From an uncultured Christensenellaceae bacterium (GTDB lineage: Bacteria > Bacillota > Clostridia > Christensenellales > CAG-138), in NCBI GenBank assembly GCA_902475645.1, contig CABSAH010000014.1, positions 1 through 18,043 of the forward strand: DNA of 18,043 nucleotides. The letters are read 5' to 3'. The position numbers and the translations under genes were made by a program. This document shows positions 1 to 7,155 of this stretch, in pieces. The number at the start of each line of letters is the position of its first letter. The stretch's first letter is position 1. The notes under the pieces were generated by a model that made no database searches, was not told the origin of the DNA, and was given only the letters and a program-made list of their open reading frames with translations.

Positions 1-546
1 TTCAAGGTAGACGAGCAGCCCCGTCCGGACAGCACCGCGGAAAAGCTTGCCAACCTCAAGCCCGCCTTCAAGCGCGACGGCGGCACCGTAACCGCGGGCA
101 ACGCCTCCGGCATTAACGACGGCGCGGCCGCGCTGGTCATAATGAGCGCGGAAAAGGCCAAGGAGCTTGGCGTAAAGCCCCTTGCCAAGATAGTCACCGG
201 CGCGAGCGCGGGCGTAGACCCCAGCATAATGGGTATCGGCCCCGTGTACGCCACCCGCAAGGCCCTGAAGAAAGCCAATCTGGAGCTGAAGGACATAGAC
301 CTTATCGAGGCCAACGAAGCCTTCGCCGCGCAGAGCGTTGCCGTTGCCAACGAGCTTGGCTTCGATATGGATAAGGTAAACGTAAACGGCGGCGCCGTAG
401 CCCTCGGCCATCCCATCGGCGCATCCGGCTGCCGTATACTCGTAACCCTGCTTTACGAGATGAAGCGCCGCAATGCCAAGTACGGCCTTGCCACGCTGTG
501 CGTAGGCGGCGGCATGGGCGTTGCCACCATAGTGGAGGGCATGTAA
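1..546 (+). CDS. Acetyl-CoA acetyltransferase (thiolase), C-terminal part
   Basis: The reading frame is open from base 1, so the 5' end lies outside the window and 181 residues are visible. Thiolases of this family condense two acetyl-CoA to acetoacetyl-CoA, or the reverse, in butyrate/ketone-body type metabolism in the cytoplasm. Seen directly are the thiolase C-terminal signatures: NEAFA, the NGGAVALGHPIGASG segment with the catalytic histidine, and the CVGGGMG segment with the second catalytic cysteine near the end. The frame ends in TAA and is followed by an intrinsic terminator, so it is the last gene of its transcript. Whether it belongs to a butyrate operon (thl-hbd-crt) cannot be told, because the upstream neighbours are not in view. 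The family call is secure; the symbol (thlA, atoB) is left open. Confidence 0.96.
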   Translation, partial: FKVDEQPRPDSTAEKLANLKPAFKRDGGTVTAGNASGINDGAAALVIMSAEKAKELGVKPLAKIVTGASAGVDPSIMGIGPVYATRKALKKANLELKDIDLIEANEAFAAQSVAVANELGFDMDKVNVNGGAVALGHPIGASGCRILVTLLYEMKRRNAKYGLATLCVGGGMGVATIVEGM

Positions 547-572
547 TTAAACGCGGCTTGATTTAAGCGCAT

Positions 573-598
573 AAGGGCGGGCTGATGTCCGCCCTTTT
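573..598 (+). terminator. Intrinsic terminator after the thiolase gene
   Basis: An 8-bp perfect stem (AAGGGCGG, 573-580, with CCGCCCTT, 589-596), an 8-base loop and a short T-run, starting 27 bases after the thiolase stop. Confidence 0.85.
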
Positions 599-642
599 AC
601 AATGTCAAGAAAGCCCGGAAAACTGCCGCTTTTTCAGCATAC

Positions 643-671
643 TTGAAGCGGAGCATATGTTATGATAAAAT
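643..671 (+). promoter_or_regulatory. Candidate sigma-A promoter of the TraX-family gene
   Basis: TTGAAG (643-648), 17-base spacer, TAAAAT (666-671). The -35 box lies in one arm of an inverted repeat, CCGCTT (626-631) with AAGCGG (646-651), which could be an operator or chance. Start codon 34 bases downstream of the -10. Confidence 0.55.
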
Positions 672-704
672 TTACGGTACATTCTATATATACGGAGAAA
701 ACGC

Positions 705-1439
705 ATGGATACAGCAGCTACGCGGCGCGGCCTTAACGCAAACCAATTAAAGCTTATAGCCATAGCCGCAATGACAATAGACCACCTTGCATGGACGCTT
801 TGGCCCGGCTATTCGCATACCCCCGCCGCCATAGCCTGCCACATAATAGGCAGGCTTACCGCGCCCATAATGTGGTTCTTCATAGCGGAAGGGTATCATT
901 ATACGCATGACGTGAATAAATATACGCTGCGGCTCTTTATACTTGCGCTCGTTTCGCATTTTGCGTATAATTTCTGCTTCGGCATATCGTTCATACCGTT
1001 TAAGGACGGCGTATTCAATCAAACAAGCGTTGCGTGGTCGCTTGCGTGGGGCTTGGTGCTGCTGCGTGTAAACGATTCAAAGCGCCTGCCGCAGTGGGTA
1101 AAGGCGGTAATCGTATTCGCGGTATGCGCAATAACGTTCCCGTCGGACTGGAGCTGCGTTGCCGCCGTAGCCATACTTTTCATCGGCGGCAGGCGCGGCA
1201 ATTTTAAGCAGCAGATGCTTTGGATGATGATATGGAGCGCAACATACGCCGCGGTGTATTTTATATTCCTTGACAGGATATACGGCATTATTCAGCTTTG
1301 CACCTGCCTTACAATACCGCTGCTAAGGCTGTATAACGGCGAACGCGGAAGGCTTGGAGGCATGGGGAAGCTATTTTATATTTACTATCCGGCGCATCTT
1401 TTCGTTATGGGCATTATCCGCGTATTGCTTTGGGGGTGA
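705..1439 (+). CDS. TraX family membrane protein (putative acyltransferase)
   Basis: A 244-residue polytopic membrane protein. The N-terminus has the TraX-family pattern: a hydrophobic helix containing MTIDH (residues 23-27), then FIAEGYHYT (59-67) and a SHFAYNF segment (84-90), followed by several more membrane helices. The founding TraX of F-plasmids acetylates pilin; chromosomal TraX proteins in Firmicutes are common and mostly uncharacterised, and are thought to modify surface molecules. There are no conjugation genes here, so the name should not be read as evidence of transfer. The start ATG has a GGAG site at 694-697. The next gene begins 56 bases after the stop and has its own promoter-like sequence, so co-transcription is possible but not required. 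Family call fairly sure; substrate unknown. Confidence 0.85.
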   Translation: MDTAATRRGLNANQLKLIAIAAMTIDHLAWTLWPGYSHTPAAIACHIIGRLTAPIMWFFIAEGYHYTHDVNKYTLRLFILALVSHFAYNFCFGISFIPFKDGVFNQTSVAWSLAWGLVLLRVNDSKRLPQWVKAVIVFAVCAITFPSDWSCVAAVAILFIGGRRGNFKQQMLWMMIWSATYAAVYFIFLDRIYGIIQLCTCLTIPLLRLYNGERGRLGGMGKLFYIYYPAHLFVMGIIRVLLWG

Positions 1440-1464
1440 CGCGCACCGCTATAAATGGTATAAT
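1436..1464 (+). promoter_or_regulatory. Candidate promoter of the nucleotidyltransferase gene
   Basis: GTGACG (1436-1441), 17-base spacer and a perfect TATAAT (1459-1464). The -35 box overlaps the stop codon of the TraX-family gene. AGGAGGG near 1480 is the ribosome binding site. Confidence 0.55.
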
Positions 1465-1495
1465 ATAGCCAAACTAAACAGGAGGGATTTTACAG

Positions 1496-2410
1496 ATGGA
1501 AAAACCGGTACTTGTCATAATGGCGGCGGGAATGAGCAGCCGCTACGGCAGCCTTAAGCAGATAGACCCCGTGGACGAGGAAGGGCATATAATAATAGAC
1601 TTTTCCGTATTCGACGCCCGCCGCGCCGGATTTGACGAGGTGATATTCCTTATAAAGAAAAACATAAGCGGCGCGTTCCATGCCGCGATTGGCGACAGGG
1701 TATCCAAATACATAAAGGTGAGCTACGCTTATCAGGAGCTTGATATGCTGCCCGAGGGCGTTACCCTGCCCGAACGCCGCGAAAAGCCGCTTGGCACTAC
1801 CCATGCCGTGCTGTGCGCGCGTCCCGCCGTGGGCGCAAGGCCGTTTGCCGTTATAAATGCGGATGATTACTACGGGCCGGAGGCGTTTGAGCATCTTTAT
1901 AAATTCCTGACGGGCGAGCATGGCGCAAACGAGCATCTTGCCGTGGGCTATCCCGTGGAAAACACCCTGCCCGAAAACGGCGAGGTTACGCGCGGCGTAT
2001 GCCAAGTGAACGGGGAAAACTGCCTAACGTCAATAGTTGAGCGGATGCGCATTGCGCGCGCGGATTGCGGCGCCGTTGCCACGGAGGAGGACGGCACCAC
2101 CGTTGAAATTCCCCGCGGCACAACCGTTTCAATGAACTGCTGGGGCTTTTCAAACAGCATATTCGATATTCTTGATGACAGCTTCCGCCGCAACATAGCT
2201 GCCGGCCTTGAAAAGAACCCCCTGAAGTACGAGGATTTGCTGCCCGTTGCCGTATGCAATGCAATACAGGCGGGCAAGGCGAAGGTACACGTTGAACCCA
2301 CGCACGATGCATGGTTCGGCGTAACGCATAAGGACGATAAGCCCGTTGTTATGCAAAAGCTCAGGGAGCTGAAGCAAAAGGGCGTATATACCGATAAGCT
2401 TTGGAGCTGA
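1496..2410 (+). CDS. Nucleotidyltransferase family protein (sugar-phosphate/choline-phosphate type)
   Basis: A 304-residue cytoplasmic protein with the nucleotidyltransferase fold at its N-terminus: LVIMAAGMSSRYG (residues 6-18), then a lysine in the SLKQ segment, forms the nucleotide-binding loop, and INADDYYG (120-127) supplies the metal-binding aspartates. Such enzymes transfer a nucleotidyl group from an NTP to a phosphorylated sugar, alcohol or choline and release pyrophosphate. The exact substrate cannot be read from sequence. No sugar epimerase, glycosyltransferase or choline kinase lies next to it, unlike typical lic or capsule loci. A strong AGGAGGG site precedes the ATG by about 9 bases. 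Downstream is an intrinsic terminator. The TraX-family gene just upstream, also potentially surface-modifying, is a possible functional partner (inference). Confidence 0.88.
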   Translation: MEKPVLVIMAAGMSSRYGSLKQIDPVDEEGHIIIDFSVFDARRAGFDEVIFLIKKNISGAFHAAIGDRVSKYIKVSYAYQELDMLPEGVTLPERREKPLGTTHAVLCARPAVGARPFAVINADDYYGPEAFEHLYKFLTGEHGANEHLAVGYPVENTLPENGEVTRGVCQVNGENCLTSIVERMRIARADCGAVATEEDGTTVEIPRGTTVSMNCWGFSNSIFDILDDSFRRNIAAGLEKNPLKYEDLLPVAVCNAIQAGKAKVHVEPTHDAWFGVTHKDDKPVVMQKLRELKQKGVYTDKLWS

Positions 2411-2459
2411 TTTATGTCTGACGGCCAAACGCCCTAAAGCCAACACACATAACGCTAAC

Positions 2460-2497
2460 AACGCCTCGTGCGGGGAAATAACCGCCGGGGCGTTTTC
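2460..2497 (+). terminator. Intrinsic terminator after the nucleotidyltransferase
   Basis: An imperfect stem of AACGCC pairing with GGCGTT, plus an inner GCGG/CCGC pair, followed by TTTT. It lies about 50 bases after the stop codon. Confidence 0.7.
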
Positions 2498-2602
2498 TGT
2501 TTGTTGGGGGAGCGGCAAAGCCACAGCCGTGCCTGACGGCCGATATATACTCCGCGCGGACTGCATCTTGCCCGCCAAAATCGGCCATTTACCGATGAAT
2601 TC

Positions 2603-2631
2603 GGGACAAAACGGAGCATTTCTTTTATAAT
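2603..2631 (+). promoter_or_regulatory. Promoter of the LytTR-DUF3021 operon
   Basis: GGGACA (2603-2608), 17-base spacer, perfect TATAAT (2626-2631). Just upstream lies the perfect palindrome TCCGCGCGGA (2551-2560), nested in an inverted repeat GGCCGAT (2538-2544) / ATCGGCC (2580-2586), which may be a regulator site or transcript structure. Confidence 0.6.
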
Positions 2632-2666
2632 ATGCTTACAAGGGCAAAGGAAACGAGGTGATACCC

Positions 2667-3104
2667 ATGAAGGTGGAAATAAAGGTGCTGCCGGAATTAA
2701 AGGAGCCGTATGCCGTGATATACGCAGGCGATATAACGCCCGAAATACGCCGCGCGGCGGCATTGCTGGAAAAGGAAGCGCCAAATGTAATCCCCGTAAG
2801 GGAAAACGACAGCATAATAGTGCTTCGCCCCGATGAAATATACATGGTTCGGGCGGAAAACGAAAGGACGGCCGTATATACCAAAGCAAAGCGGTATGAC
2901 GGCGGCAAGCGGCTTTACGAATTTGAAGAAATACTCGGTAAAGGGTTTATGCGGATATCCAAAGGGGCGCTTGCGAACCTAAGCTGCATTGACCATGTTG
3001 AACCGACATTGGGTGGGCTTATGCTCCTTGTTCTTAAAAACGGCTGCAAGGAGTGCATCTCGCGTAAGTATCTGCCCGCTTTCAAAAAATACCTTGGACT
3101 GTAA
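2667..3104 (+). CDS. LytTR-domain DNA-binding regulator
   Basis: A 145-residue protein. About 45 N-terminal residues are followed by a LytTR DNA-binding domain (about 45-145): an IIVLRPDEIYMVRAEN segment, the FMRISKGALANLSCIDHV segment typical of the LytTR beta-strands, and the C-terminal ISRKYLPAFKKYL helix. There is no receiver domain, so this is a stand-alone LytTR protein. Stand-alone LytTR regulators paired with a DUF3021 membrane protein are a recurrent Firmicutes arrangement in which the membrane partner is thought to control the regulator. The ATG at 2667 was chosen because GAGGTG (2655-2660) sits 6 bases before it; a GTG at 2658 in the same frame lies inside that site. The DUF3021 gene starts 10 bases after the stop, so they form an operon. 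Confidence 0.92.
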   Translation: MKVEIKVLPELKEPYAVIYAGDITPEIRRAAALLEKEAPNVIPVRENDSIIVLRPDEIYMVRAENERTAVYTKAKRYDGGKRLYEFEEILGKGFMRISKGALANLSCIDHVEPTLGGLMLLVLKNGCKECISRKYLPAFKKYLGL

Positions 3105-3114
3105 GGAGGCATAT

Positions 3115-3555
3115 ATGGTGAAGAAATTACTTAAAAAGATTCACTCGGGCGTTGGCATGGGCTGCTTCGTTTTTGTTGCAATGCTTTTCATCGCCCCTGC
3201 TTTTGCGGGCGGCGCAAACGCTTTCTTTGCGGCAAGAACGGGTGAGGAATGGCAGTTTAGCGCGCTCTGCTTTATCGTAATATCATTGGGCTTCAATGTT
3301 CCTTCCCTGATTTACGAAAACGAGCGGCTTGCCCTGTGGCTCAGGACGCTGATACACATGGTTATAGGCACGGCGGTTTATCTGCTTACGGCGTATTTTG
3401 CGGGCTGGATGGATTCTGACATAGGAAGTGTAGCGCAGGGGCTTTTGATTGCGTTGGGCTCCGCCGCCGTAATATGGCTTTGCATTTTTCTGTATATCAA
3501 GGCGCAGGTGAGGAAACTGAACCGAAAAATAAAGGAAAAGCAGCAAAACGGATAG
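3115..3555 (+). CDS. DUF3021 family membrane protein
   Basis: A 146-residue protein with four predicted membrane helices (about residues 14-32, 46-66, 76-97 and 107-128) and a highly basic C-terminal tail after residue 129. Size, topology and position directly after a LytTR gene match DUF3021. No enzymatic motif is visible; the likely role is to sense the membrane or sequester the LytTR partner, known only by analogy. The start is the ATG at 3115, preceded by AAGGAGG (3103-3109); an in-frame ATG at 2989 inside the LytTR gene would overlap that gene by 116 bases and is not credible. A GTG follows directly at 3118. A terminator follows the stop codon. Confidence 0.88.
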   Translation: MVKKLLKKIHSGVGMGCFVFVAMLFIAPAFAGGANAFFAARTGEEWQFSALCFIVISLGFNVPSLIYENERLALWLRTLIHMVIGTAVYLLTAYFAGWMDSDIGSVAQGLLIALGSAAVIWLCIFLYIKAQVRKLNRKIKEKQQNG

Positions 3556-3580
3556 ACTCTCGCGCAAAGCAACGTTCACC

Positions 3581-3616
3581 AAAGGCGCGGCCGGCAGTAT
3601 ATCGGCTGCGCTTTTC
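3581..3616 (+). terminator. Probable terminator of the LytTR-DUF3021 operon
   Basis: The arm at 3581-3593 pairs with 3603-3614 (AAAGCGC..GCCG core, one bulged G, one G-T pair), ending in TTTT, 26 bases after the DUF3021 stop. Confidence 0.65.
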
Positions 3617-3671
3617 CCGCCCCATGCAGCGCCGTTCACGGAAAATTTACACAATCCCTATTAAACGGGTA

Positions 3672-3701
3672 TTGAAGCGCCCGCCGCAAGCATTGTATAA
3701 T
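3672..3701 (+). promoter_or_regulatory. Promoter of the lipoprotein gene
   Basis: TTGAAG (3672-3677), 18-base spacer, perfect TATAAT (3696-3701) preceded by TG, giving an extended -10. Confidence 0.65.
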
Positions 3702-3760
3702 TATTAGGGCGGATATATTGCATATGCCAAGTCTATTTCAACGCTTATCAGGAGGTGTTT

Positions 3761-4144
3761 ATGATGAAACGAATGTTGATACTTGTTCTGCCGCTCGTTG
3801 CGGCGCTTCTGTTCGGATGCCAAAATACCCCCTTTTCCTTGGACGAAGGGCGGTATATACCCGAACAATCCGAAAAGGACGATATGGCCGTTCCCTATCT
3901 TCTTATTGGGGAAGATAATCGTATTGATGTCATTCAGGATATACTCGTATCGTATCAACCGTCCGGCACAATGACGCTAAACCGAAACGAAGTGATACTG
4001 GAAACGGAATTTGCGGACAGCACATGCAAATGGACGTTTGAATTGATTGATAACAACAAGCTTAAATTCGTGTCCGCCAAGTCCTCCGTTCCGTATAAGG
4101 AAGAGCTTTGGGAGGACGGCATGGTGTTTGTGCTTGCAAAATAA
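3761..4144 (+). CDS. Small putative lipoprotein of unknown function
   Basis: About 127 residues. The N-terminus is a lipoprotein signal peptide: basic MKR, a hydrophobic stretch, then the lipobox LLFGC, where the cysteine would be lipidated and the protein anchored outside the cytoplasmic membrane. The mature part is about 108 residues, acidic and polar, with alternating short hydrophobic stretches that suggest a small beta-rich domain. No family was recognised. AGGAGG (3750-3755) is followed by ATG at 3761 and 3764; either could be the start, since the spacings are 5 and 8 bases. A GTG at 3755 overlaps the ribosome binding site and is rejected. The gene has its own promoter and terminator and appears monocistronic. 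Confidence 0.8.
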   Translation: MMKRMLILVLPLVAALLFGCQNTPFSLDEGRYIPEQSEKDDMAVPYLLIGEDNRIDVIQDILVSYQPSGTMTLNRNEVILETEFADSTCKWTFELIDNNKLKFVSAKSSVPYKEELWEDGMVFVLAK

Positions 4145-4193
4145 GGCGCATGAAGGCCGCCCCTTGGAATTTTTTGGCATCGACCCCATAACA

Positions 4194-4225
4194 AATCCTC
4201 CGCATTATGCAGTGTGCGGAGGATT
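4194..4225. terminator. Strong 11-bp hairpin between convergent genes
   Basis: A perfect 11-bp stem (4194-4204 with 4215-4225) around a 10-base loop. There is no T-run on the plus side; on the minus strand it is followed by TTTGTT, so it may end the minus-strand radical SAM transcript. Confidence 0.55.
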
Positions 4226-4238
4226 CGCTGCATTATGA

Positions 4239-4272
4239 CCTCCCCGCATTTGCAGGGAGGCCGTTTTGTTTT
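4239..4272 (+). terminator. Terminator after the lipoprotein gene
   Basis: CCTCCC (4239-4244) pairs with GGGAGG (4255-4260), with partial inner GCA/TGC pairing, then CCGTTTTGTTTT. It lies directly before the stop codon of the convergent radical SAM gene. Confidence 0.7.
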
Positions 4273-4278
4273 ATGGAC

Positions 4279-5664
4279 TCAGCTCTTTTTAGCCATTTTG
4301 CCGCTGTGATGCACGCCGCGCTTATCGGGCAGGTTTTCCCACATTTCGTCCGCAACCTTTGCCCACTTTGCCGCCGCGTCCACGCACCGGCCGCAGTAAT
4401 CGCACGCCCTTTCGGGGCTCATAAGGTCGGTTGAATGTGCGCCGGATTCGTCAACAATATCCGTAAGGCGGCCCGGGTTATCCAGCACGGGGCATGGCCT
4501 TAGCATATTTTCGTTGAAGGGCTGGCTGCGCCTGTACGCCATGAACAGCGGGGATTGATACGCCTCCAGCAGCGTCTTTTCCCTTATGTTGGAATCGGAA
4601 TAATGCACGAATGCGCAGGGCTCGACATCGCCGTTGGCGTTTATGTGGCAATATCCGCGCCCGCCCGCTATGCAGCCGCCAACCGCGTCGCCGTCGTTCC
4701 AGAAGTCCATTGTGAACAGCGGCTTGGTTTCGCGGAACTTCTGTATCTGCTCATACATGAATTTGCGCTGCTCCGCGCTTACCATAAGCTCCGGCACGGC
4801 GTCCGCGCCGATGGGCATATATGTGAACAGCCATGCGAACTTGGCGCCCATGTCTATCATGGAATCCATGTATTCCTCGCTCCCTATAACCTCCGCATTC
4901 TTGCTGGTGTAGCAGCAGGATATGCCGAACAGAAGCTTGCGCTGCTTCAGCCGCTCCATGGCCTCTATAACCTTATTGTATGTGCCTGCGCCGCGGCGGA
5001 AGTCCGTCGCCTCCTCAAAGCCCTCTATGCTTATTGCCGGAACAAAGTTCTTAACGCGCAGCATTTCATCCGCAAACGCATCGTCTATAAGCGTGCCGTT
5101 GGTGAAGGCCAAAAACGCGCAGTCCTTATGCTTTTCGCAAAGCCTTATAAGGTCGTTTTTCCTTACAAGCGGCTCGCCGCCCGAATAGATATAGATATAC
5201 GTTCCAAGCTCCTTGCCCTGGCGGATTATGCTGTCCAGCTCATCAAAGGAAAGGTTCAGCTTGTTGCCGTATTCCGCCGCCCAGCAGCCCGTGCAGTGCA
5301 GATTGCAGGCGGAGGTGGGGTCCATAAGTATTGCCCACGGTATGTTGCAGCCGTATTTTTCCTGATTGGCTATCGTTACGGGCGTGCCTATGAGGGAGGC
5401 GTTTATTACCGCGCCCTCTATCAATGCGCGGCGCTGCCCGTCGTCAATGTCCGTCCACAGGCTTTTTACCAGCCTGTACCAGTTGTTGTCCTTATCCTGA
5501 ATCGCCTTGCGTATTGCCCTAACCTGGTCCGTTACGCTGTCTCCGTTCTTGTCGTTGCTTTCAAGCCAATCCAAAAGCTTGGGGATATTCTTGTCGGGGT
5601 CCTTATCAACATAGCTGTACATTTGCTTCATTGCAAAGCTCTTTACCGCATCCGATACTTTCAT
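4279..5664 (-). CDS. Radical SAM protein with SPASM-like C-terminal cysteines
   Basis: A 461-residue cytoplasmic iron-sulfur enzyme. Residues 1-105 form a helical N-terminal extension. The radical SAM core begins at about 110, with the cluster-binding CxxxCxxC at C120, C124 and C127 followed by tryptophan, and the SAM-binding SGGEP at 161-165. The C-terminal third has further cysteines (331, 339, 350, 391 and a CDYCGRC group at 421-427) that would hold at least one auxiliary cluster, as in SPASM/twitch proteins. The reaction and substrate are unknown; no precursor peptide gene is seen nearby, which argues weakly against a RiPP maturase role. The ATG has AAAGGAAG about 9 bases upstream. The TetR-type gene upstream on the same strand suggests the pair is a regulator and its target. 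Confidence 0.9.
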   Translation of the reverse strand: MKVSDAVKSFAMKQMYSYVDKDPDKNIPKLLDWLESNDKNGDSVTDQVRAIRKAIQDKDNNWYRLVKSLWTDIDDGQRRALIEGAVINASLIGTPVTIANQEKYGCNIPWAILMDPTSACNLHCTGCWAAEYGNKLNLSFDELDSIIRQGKELGTYIYIYSGGEPLVRKNDLIRLCEKHKDCAFLAFTNGTLIDDAFADEMLRVKNFVPAISIEGFEEATDFRRGAGTYNKVIEAMERLKQRKLLFGISCCYTSKNAEVIGSEEYMDSMIDMGAKFAWLFTYMPIGADAVPELMVSAEQRKFMYEQIQKFRETKPLFTMDFWNDGDAVGGCIAGGRGYCHINANGDVEPCAFVHYSDSNIREKTLLEAYQSPLFMAYRRSQPFNENMLRPCPVLDNPGRLTDIVDESGAHSTDLMSPERACDYCGRCVDAAAKWAKVADEMWENLPDKRGVHHSGKMAKKS

Positions 5665-5688
5665 TTATAAATGCTTCCTTTCATTAAG

Positions 5689-5717
5689 ATTATAAGGCGA
5701 TTTTATTAAAAGCATCG
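5689..5717 (-). promoter_or_regulatory. Promoter and possible operator of the radical SAM gene
   Basis: On the minus strand TATAAT (5694-5689) lies 25 bases before the start codon; the -35 region is poor. The spacer holds an inverted repeat on the plus strand: CGA (5698-5700), TTTTA (5701-5705), central T, TAAAA (5707-5711), then TCG (5715-5717) offset by three bases. Its position over the promoter fits a repressor site for the neighbouring TetR-type protein, by inference. Confidence 0.4.
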
Positions 5718-5733
5718 GCCGTATTCCATAAAT

Positions 5734-5775
5734 AAAAGGGCGGTTCATGCCAAATTGGTAAAAACCGCCCTTTTT
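5734..5775 (-). terminator. Bidirectional terminator between TetR-type and radical SAM genes
   Basis: A 12-bp perfect stem (5734-5745 with 5763-5774) with an A-run on one side and a T-run on the other, so it can act on both strands. It lies 41 bases after the stop of the TetR-type gene and separates it from the radical SAM gene. Confidence 0.85.
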
Positions 5776-5816
5776 ATCTGATTATATATTGTTGCAATTT
5801 CAAACCCGTTGTAGCA

Positions 5817-6377
5817 TCACGGTGTTTTGCCTGTTGCATGCTCAACAAAGCCGGTTAAAAGCTCGCCAAGCGAATCCACGCTTTTGTCTATATCGTCCTC
5901 CATCCTGCCCCAAATGAACCTTAGGAAAAAGCCCAGGAACGCATAGCGGCATATGCCCGCAATCTCGCGCAGCCTTATATCCGTATTGCCGCCGCCCTGC
6001 GCGGAGTCCGCCCGCTTGACCTGCCTATAAAAAACGTCGTCCGTAATCGAAAAAACGTAGCGCTCCAGCACATCGCGCGAAATGGAATTGTATATGTGGT
6101 ATATCAGCTTTTCGCTGCGCTTGCAGTCCGCAAGCAGCGCCTTGGTTGCCGCGCGCCAGCCAACATCCTCCATATACTCCTCCTCGGTATATTTGCCGAA
6201 GCGATGCTCAAGGAAGGCGTTAAGCAGGGCATATATATCCTGATAATGATAATAAAACGTGTTCGGGCTAATGTCGCACCGCTTGACCAATGCGGACACC
6301 GTTATTTTATCGAACGGAATTTCCGTAAGCATCTGCTCAAACGTTGCCAAAATTAAGCGTTGAGTATATCTCGCCAT
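5817..6377 (-). CDS. TetR/AcrR family transcriptional regulator
   Basis: A 186-residue protein with an N-terminal TetR DNA-binding domain (about residues 5-55). The helix-turn-helix covers ITVSALVKRCDISPNTFYYHY, including the characteristic TFYYHY recognition helix. The C-terminal 120 residues form an all-helical ligand/dimerisation domain of the kind in TetR_C_7/DhaS-like proteins, with an aromatic patch near FLGFFLRFIWGRM. The effector is unknown. The ATG is preceded by AGGGGG about 8 bases upstream. Downstream on the same strand is the radical SAM gene, separated by a terminator; this layout commonly means the regulator controls the neighbour. Upstream is the response regulator gene, 61 bases away. 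Confidence 0.93.
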   Translation of the reverse strand: MARYTQRLILATFEQMLTEIPFDKITVSALVKRCDISPNTFYYHYQDIYALLNAFLEHRFGKYTEEEYMEDVGWRAATKALLADCKRSEKLIYHIYNSISRDVLERYVFSITDDVFYRQVKRADSAQGGGNTDIRLREIAGICRYAFLGFFLRFIWGRMEDDIDKSVDSLGELLTGFVEHATGKTP

Positions 6378-6400
6378 GCGGCAGGCCCCCTTTAATGATT

Positions 6401-6429
6401 ATTGTATATTTTATCTTACCATATTTTAA
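6401..6429 (-). promoter_or_regulatory. Candidate promoter of the TetR-type gene
   Basis: Minus strand: TTAAAA (6429-6424), 17-base spacer, TACAAT (6406-6401). The region is AT-rich, so chance matches are possible. Confidence 0.4.
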
Positions 6430-6438
6430 TGCGCCGTT

Positions 6439-7155
6439 TCAACCGCCAAGCCGCGAACCGGCAAATAAAAATATCTCCTTTGCCCTGCGCGCAAGGCTGC
6501 GGCTTATTGGTATATGCGCGCCGCTTTTTAATATAAATTCACCGGGCAGCATGGCGGCAAGGCAGGCCGTGTTCACACAATAGCTATTGTGGCAGCGGCA
6601 GTAGCACGCTTCGTCCAGCCCCGCCACAAGCTCCTTTGGCGCGGCGCTCGTCCAGTATTCGCCGTCCGCCGTAACCACCTTTGTGCGCCGCAATACCCGT
6701 TCAAGGTACTGCACCCTGTCCCACGGCATACGCAGCGCATTGGCGCCGCTCGTTATGACTATATAGTTCGCCTTGGCGCTTTCGCGGCGGCGCGCGGCCT
6801 TTTCAAGCGCGGCTTCAAGATATGTTTCGCTTTGCGATTTTAGCACAAAGAACACATGCTCCGCATCGTATACCCTTGTTGCGTATTCTATATGCCCGCT
6901 TAAAAATATAATCTGGCACTCCGGCGCAAGCTCGTTTATGCGCTTTGCAAGCTCTATCCCGTCCATGGCTTGCATCTGTATATCCAGCACCGCAATGTCC
7001 ACGGCATAGTTATCCTCGCTTATGGCATATATCAAATTCTCGGCCCCGGTAAAAAGGCTTATATTTGCGGAGCCGAATCCGGCGTAGGAGCCTATCTGCC
7101 CCGCCGTATGGCGGCCATGCAGGGCGTCGTCATCGCAAATGGCAATGTTCAGCAT
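6439..7155 (-). CDS. LytTR-family response regulator (AgrA-like)
   Basis: A 238-residue cytoplasmic regulator. The receiver domain (about 1-120) shows acidic residues D8-D10, the phosphoacceptor D58 in VLDIQM, a serine in FLSGH and K106. The LytTR DNA-binding domain (about 130-232) includes the YLERVLRRTKVVTADGEYW and CHNSYCVN segments typical of AgrA/VirR proteins. Its start ATG overlaps the last 7 bases of the upstream histidine kinase gene, so the two are translationally coupled and almost surely form one two-component system. In Agr-type systems the response regulator activates the peptide-signal operon, but no agrB or agrD gene is seen here, so the targets are unknown. Confidence 0.93.
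   Translation of the reverse strand: MLNIAICDDDALHGRHTAGQIGSYAGFGSANISLFTGAENLIYAISEDNYAVDIAVLDIQMQAMDGIELAKRINELAPECQIIFLSGHIEYATRVYDAEHVFFVLKSQSETYLEAALEKAARRRESAKANYIVITSGANALRMPWDRVQYLERVLRRTKVVTADGEYWTSAAPKELVAGLDEACYCRCHNSYCVNTACLAAMLPGEFILKSGAHIPISRSLARRAKEIFLFAGSRLGG

Noticed and set aside
705..1439. TraX name taken as a sign of a conjugative element
   Set aside because: No relaxase, coupling protein, integrase or other transfer gene is seen; chromosomal TraX-family proteins are common.
4555..5670. A 371-codon open frame on the plus strand opposite the radical SAM gene
   Set aside because: Its translation is compositionally odd (rich in Ala, Tyr, Val, Arg), shows no motif and has no ribosome binding site. 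It is a frame shadow of a gene with intact catalytic motifs on the other strand.
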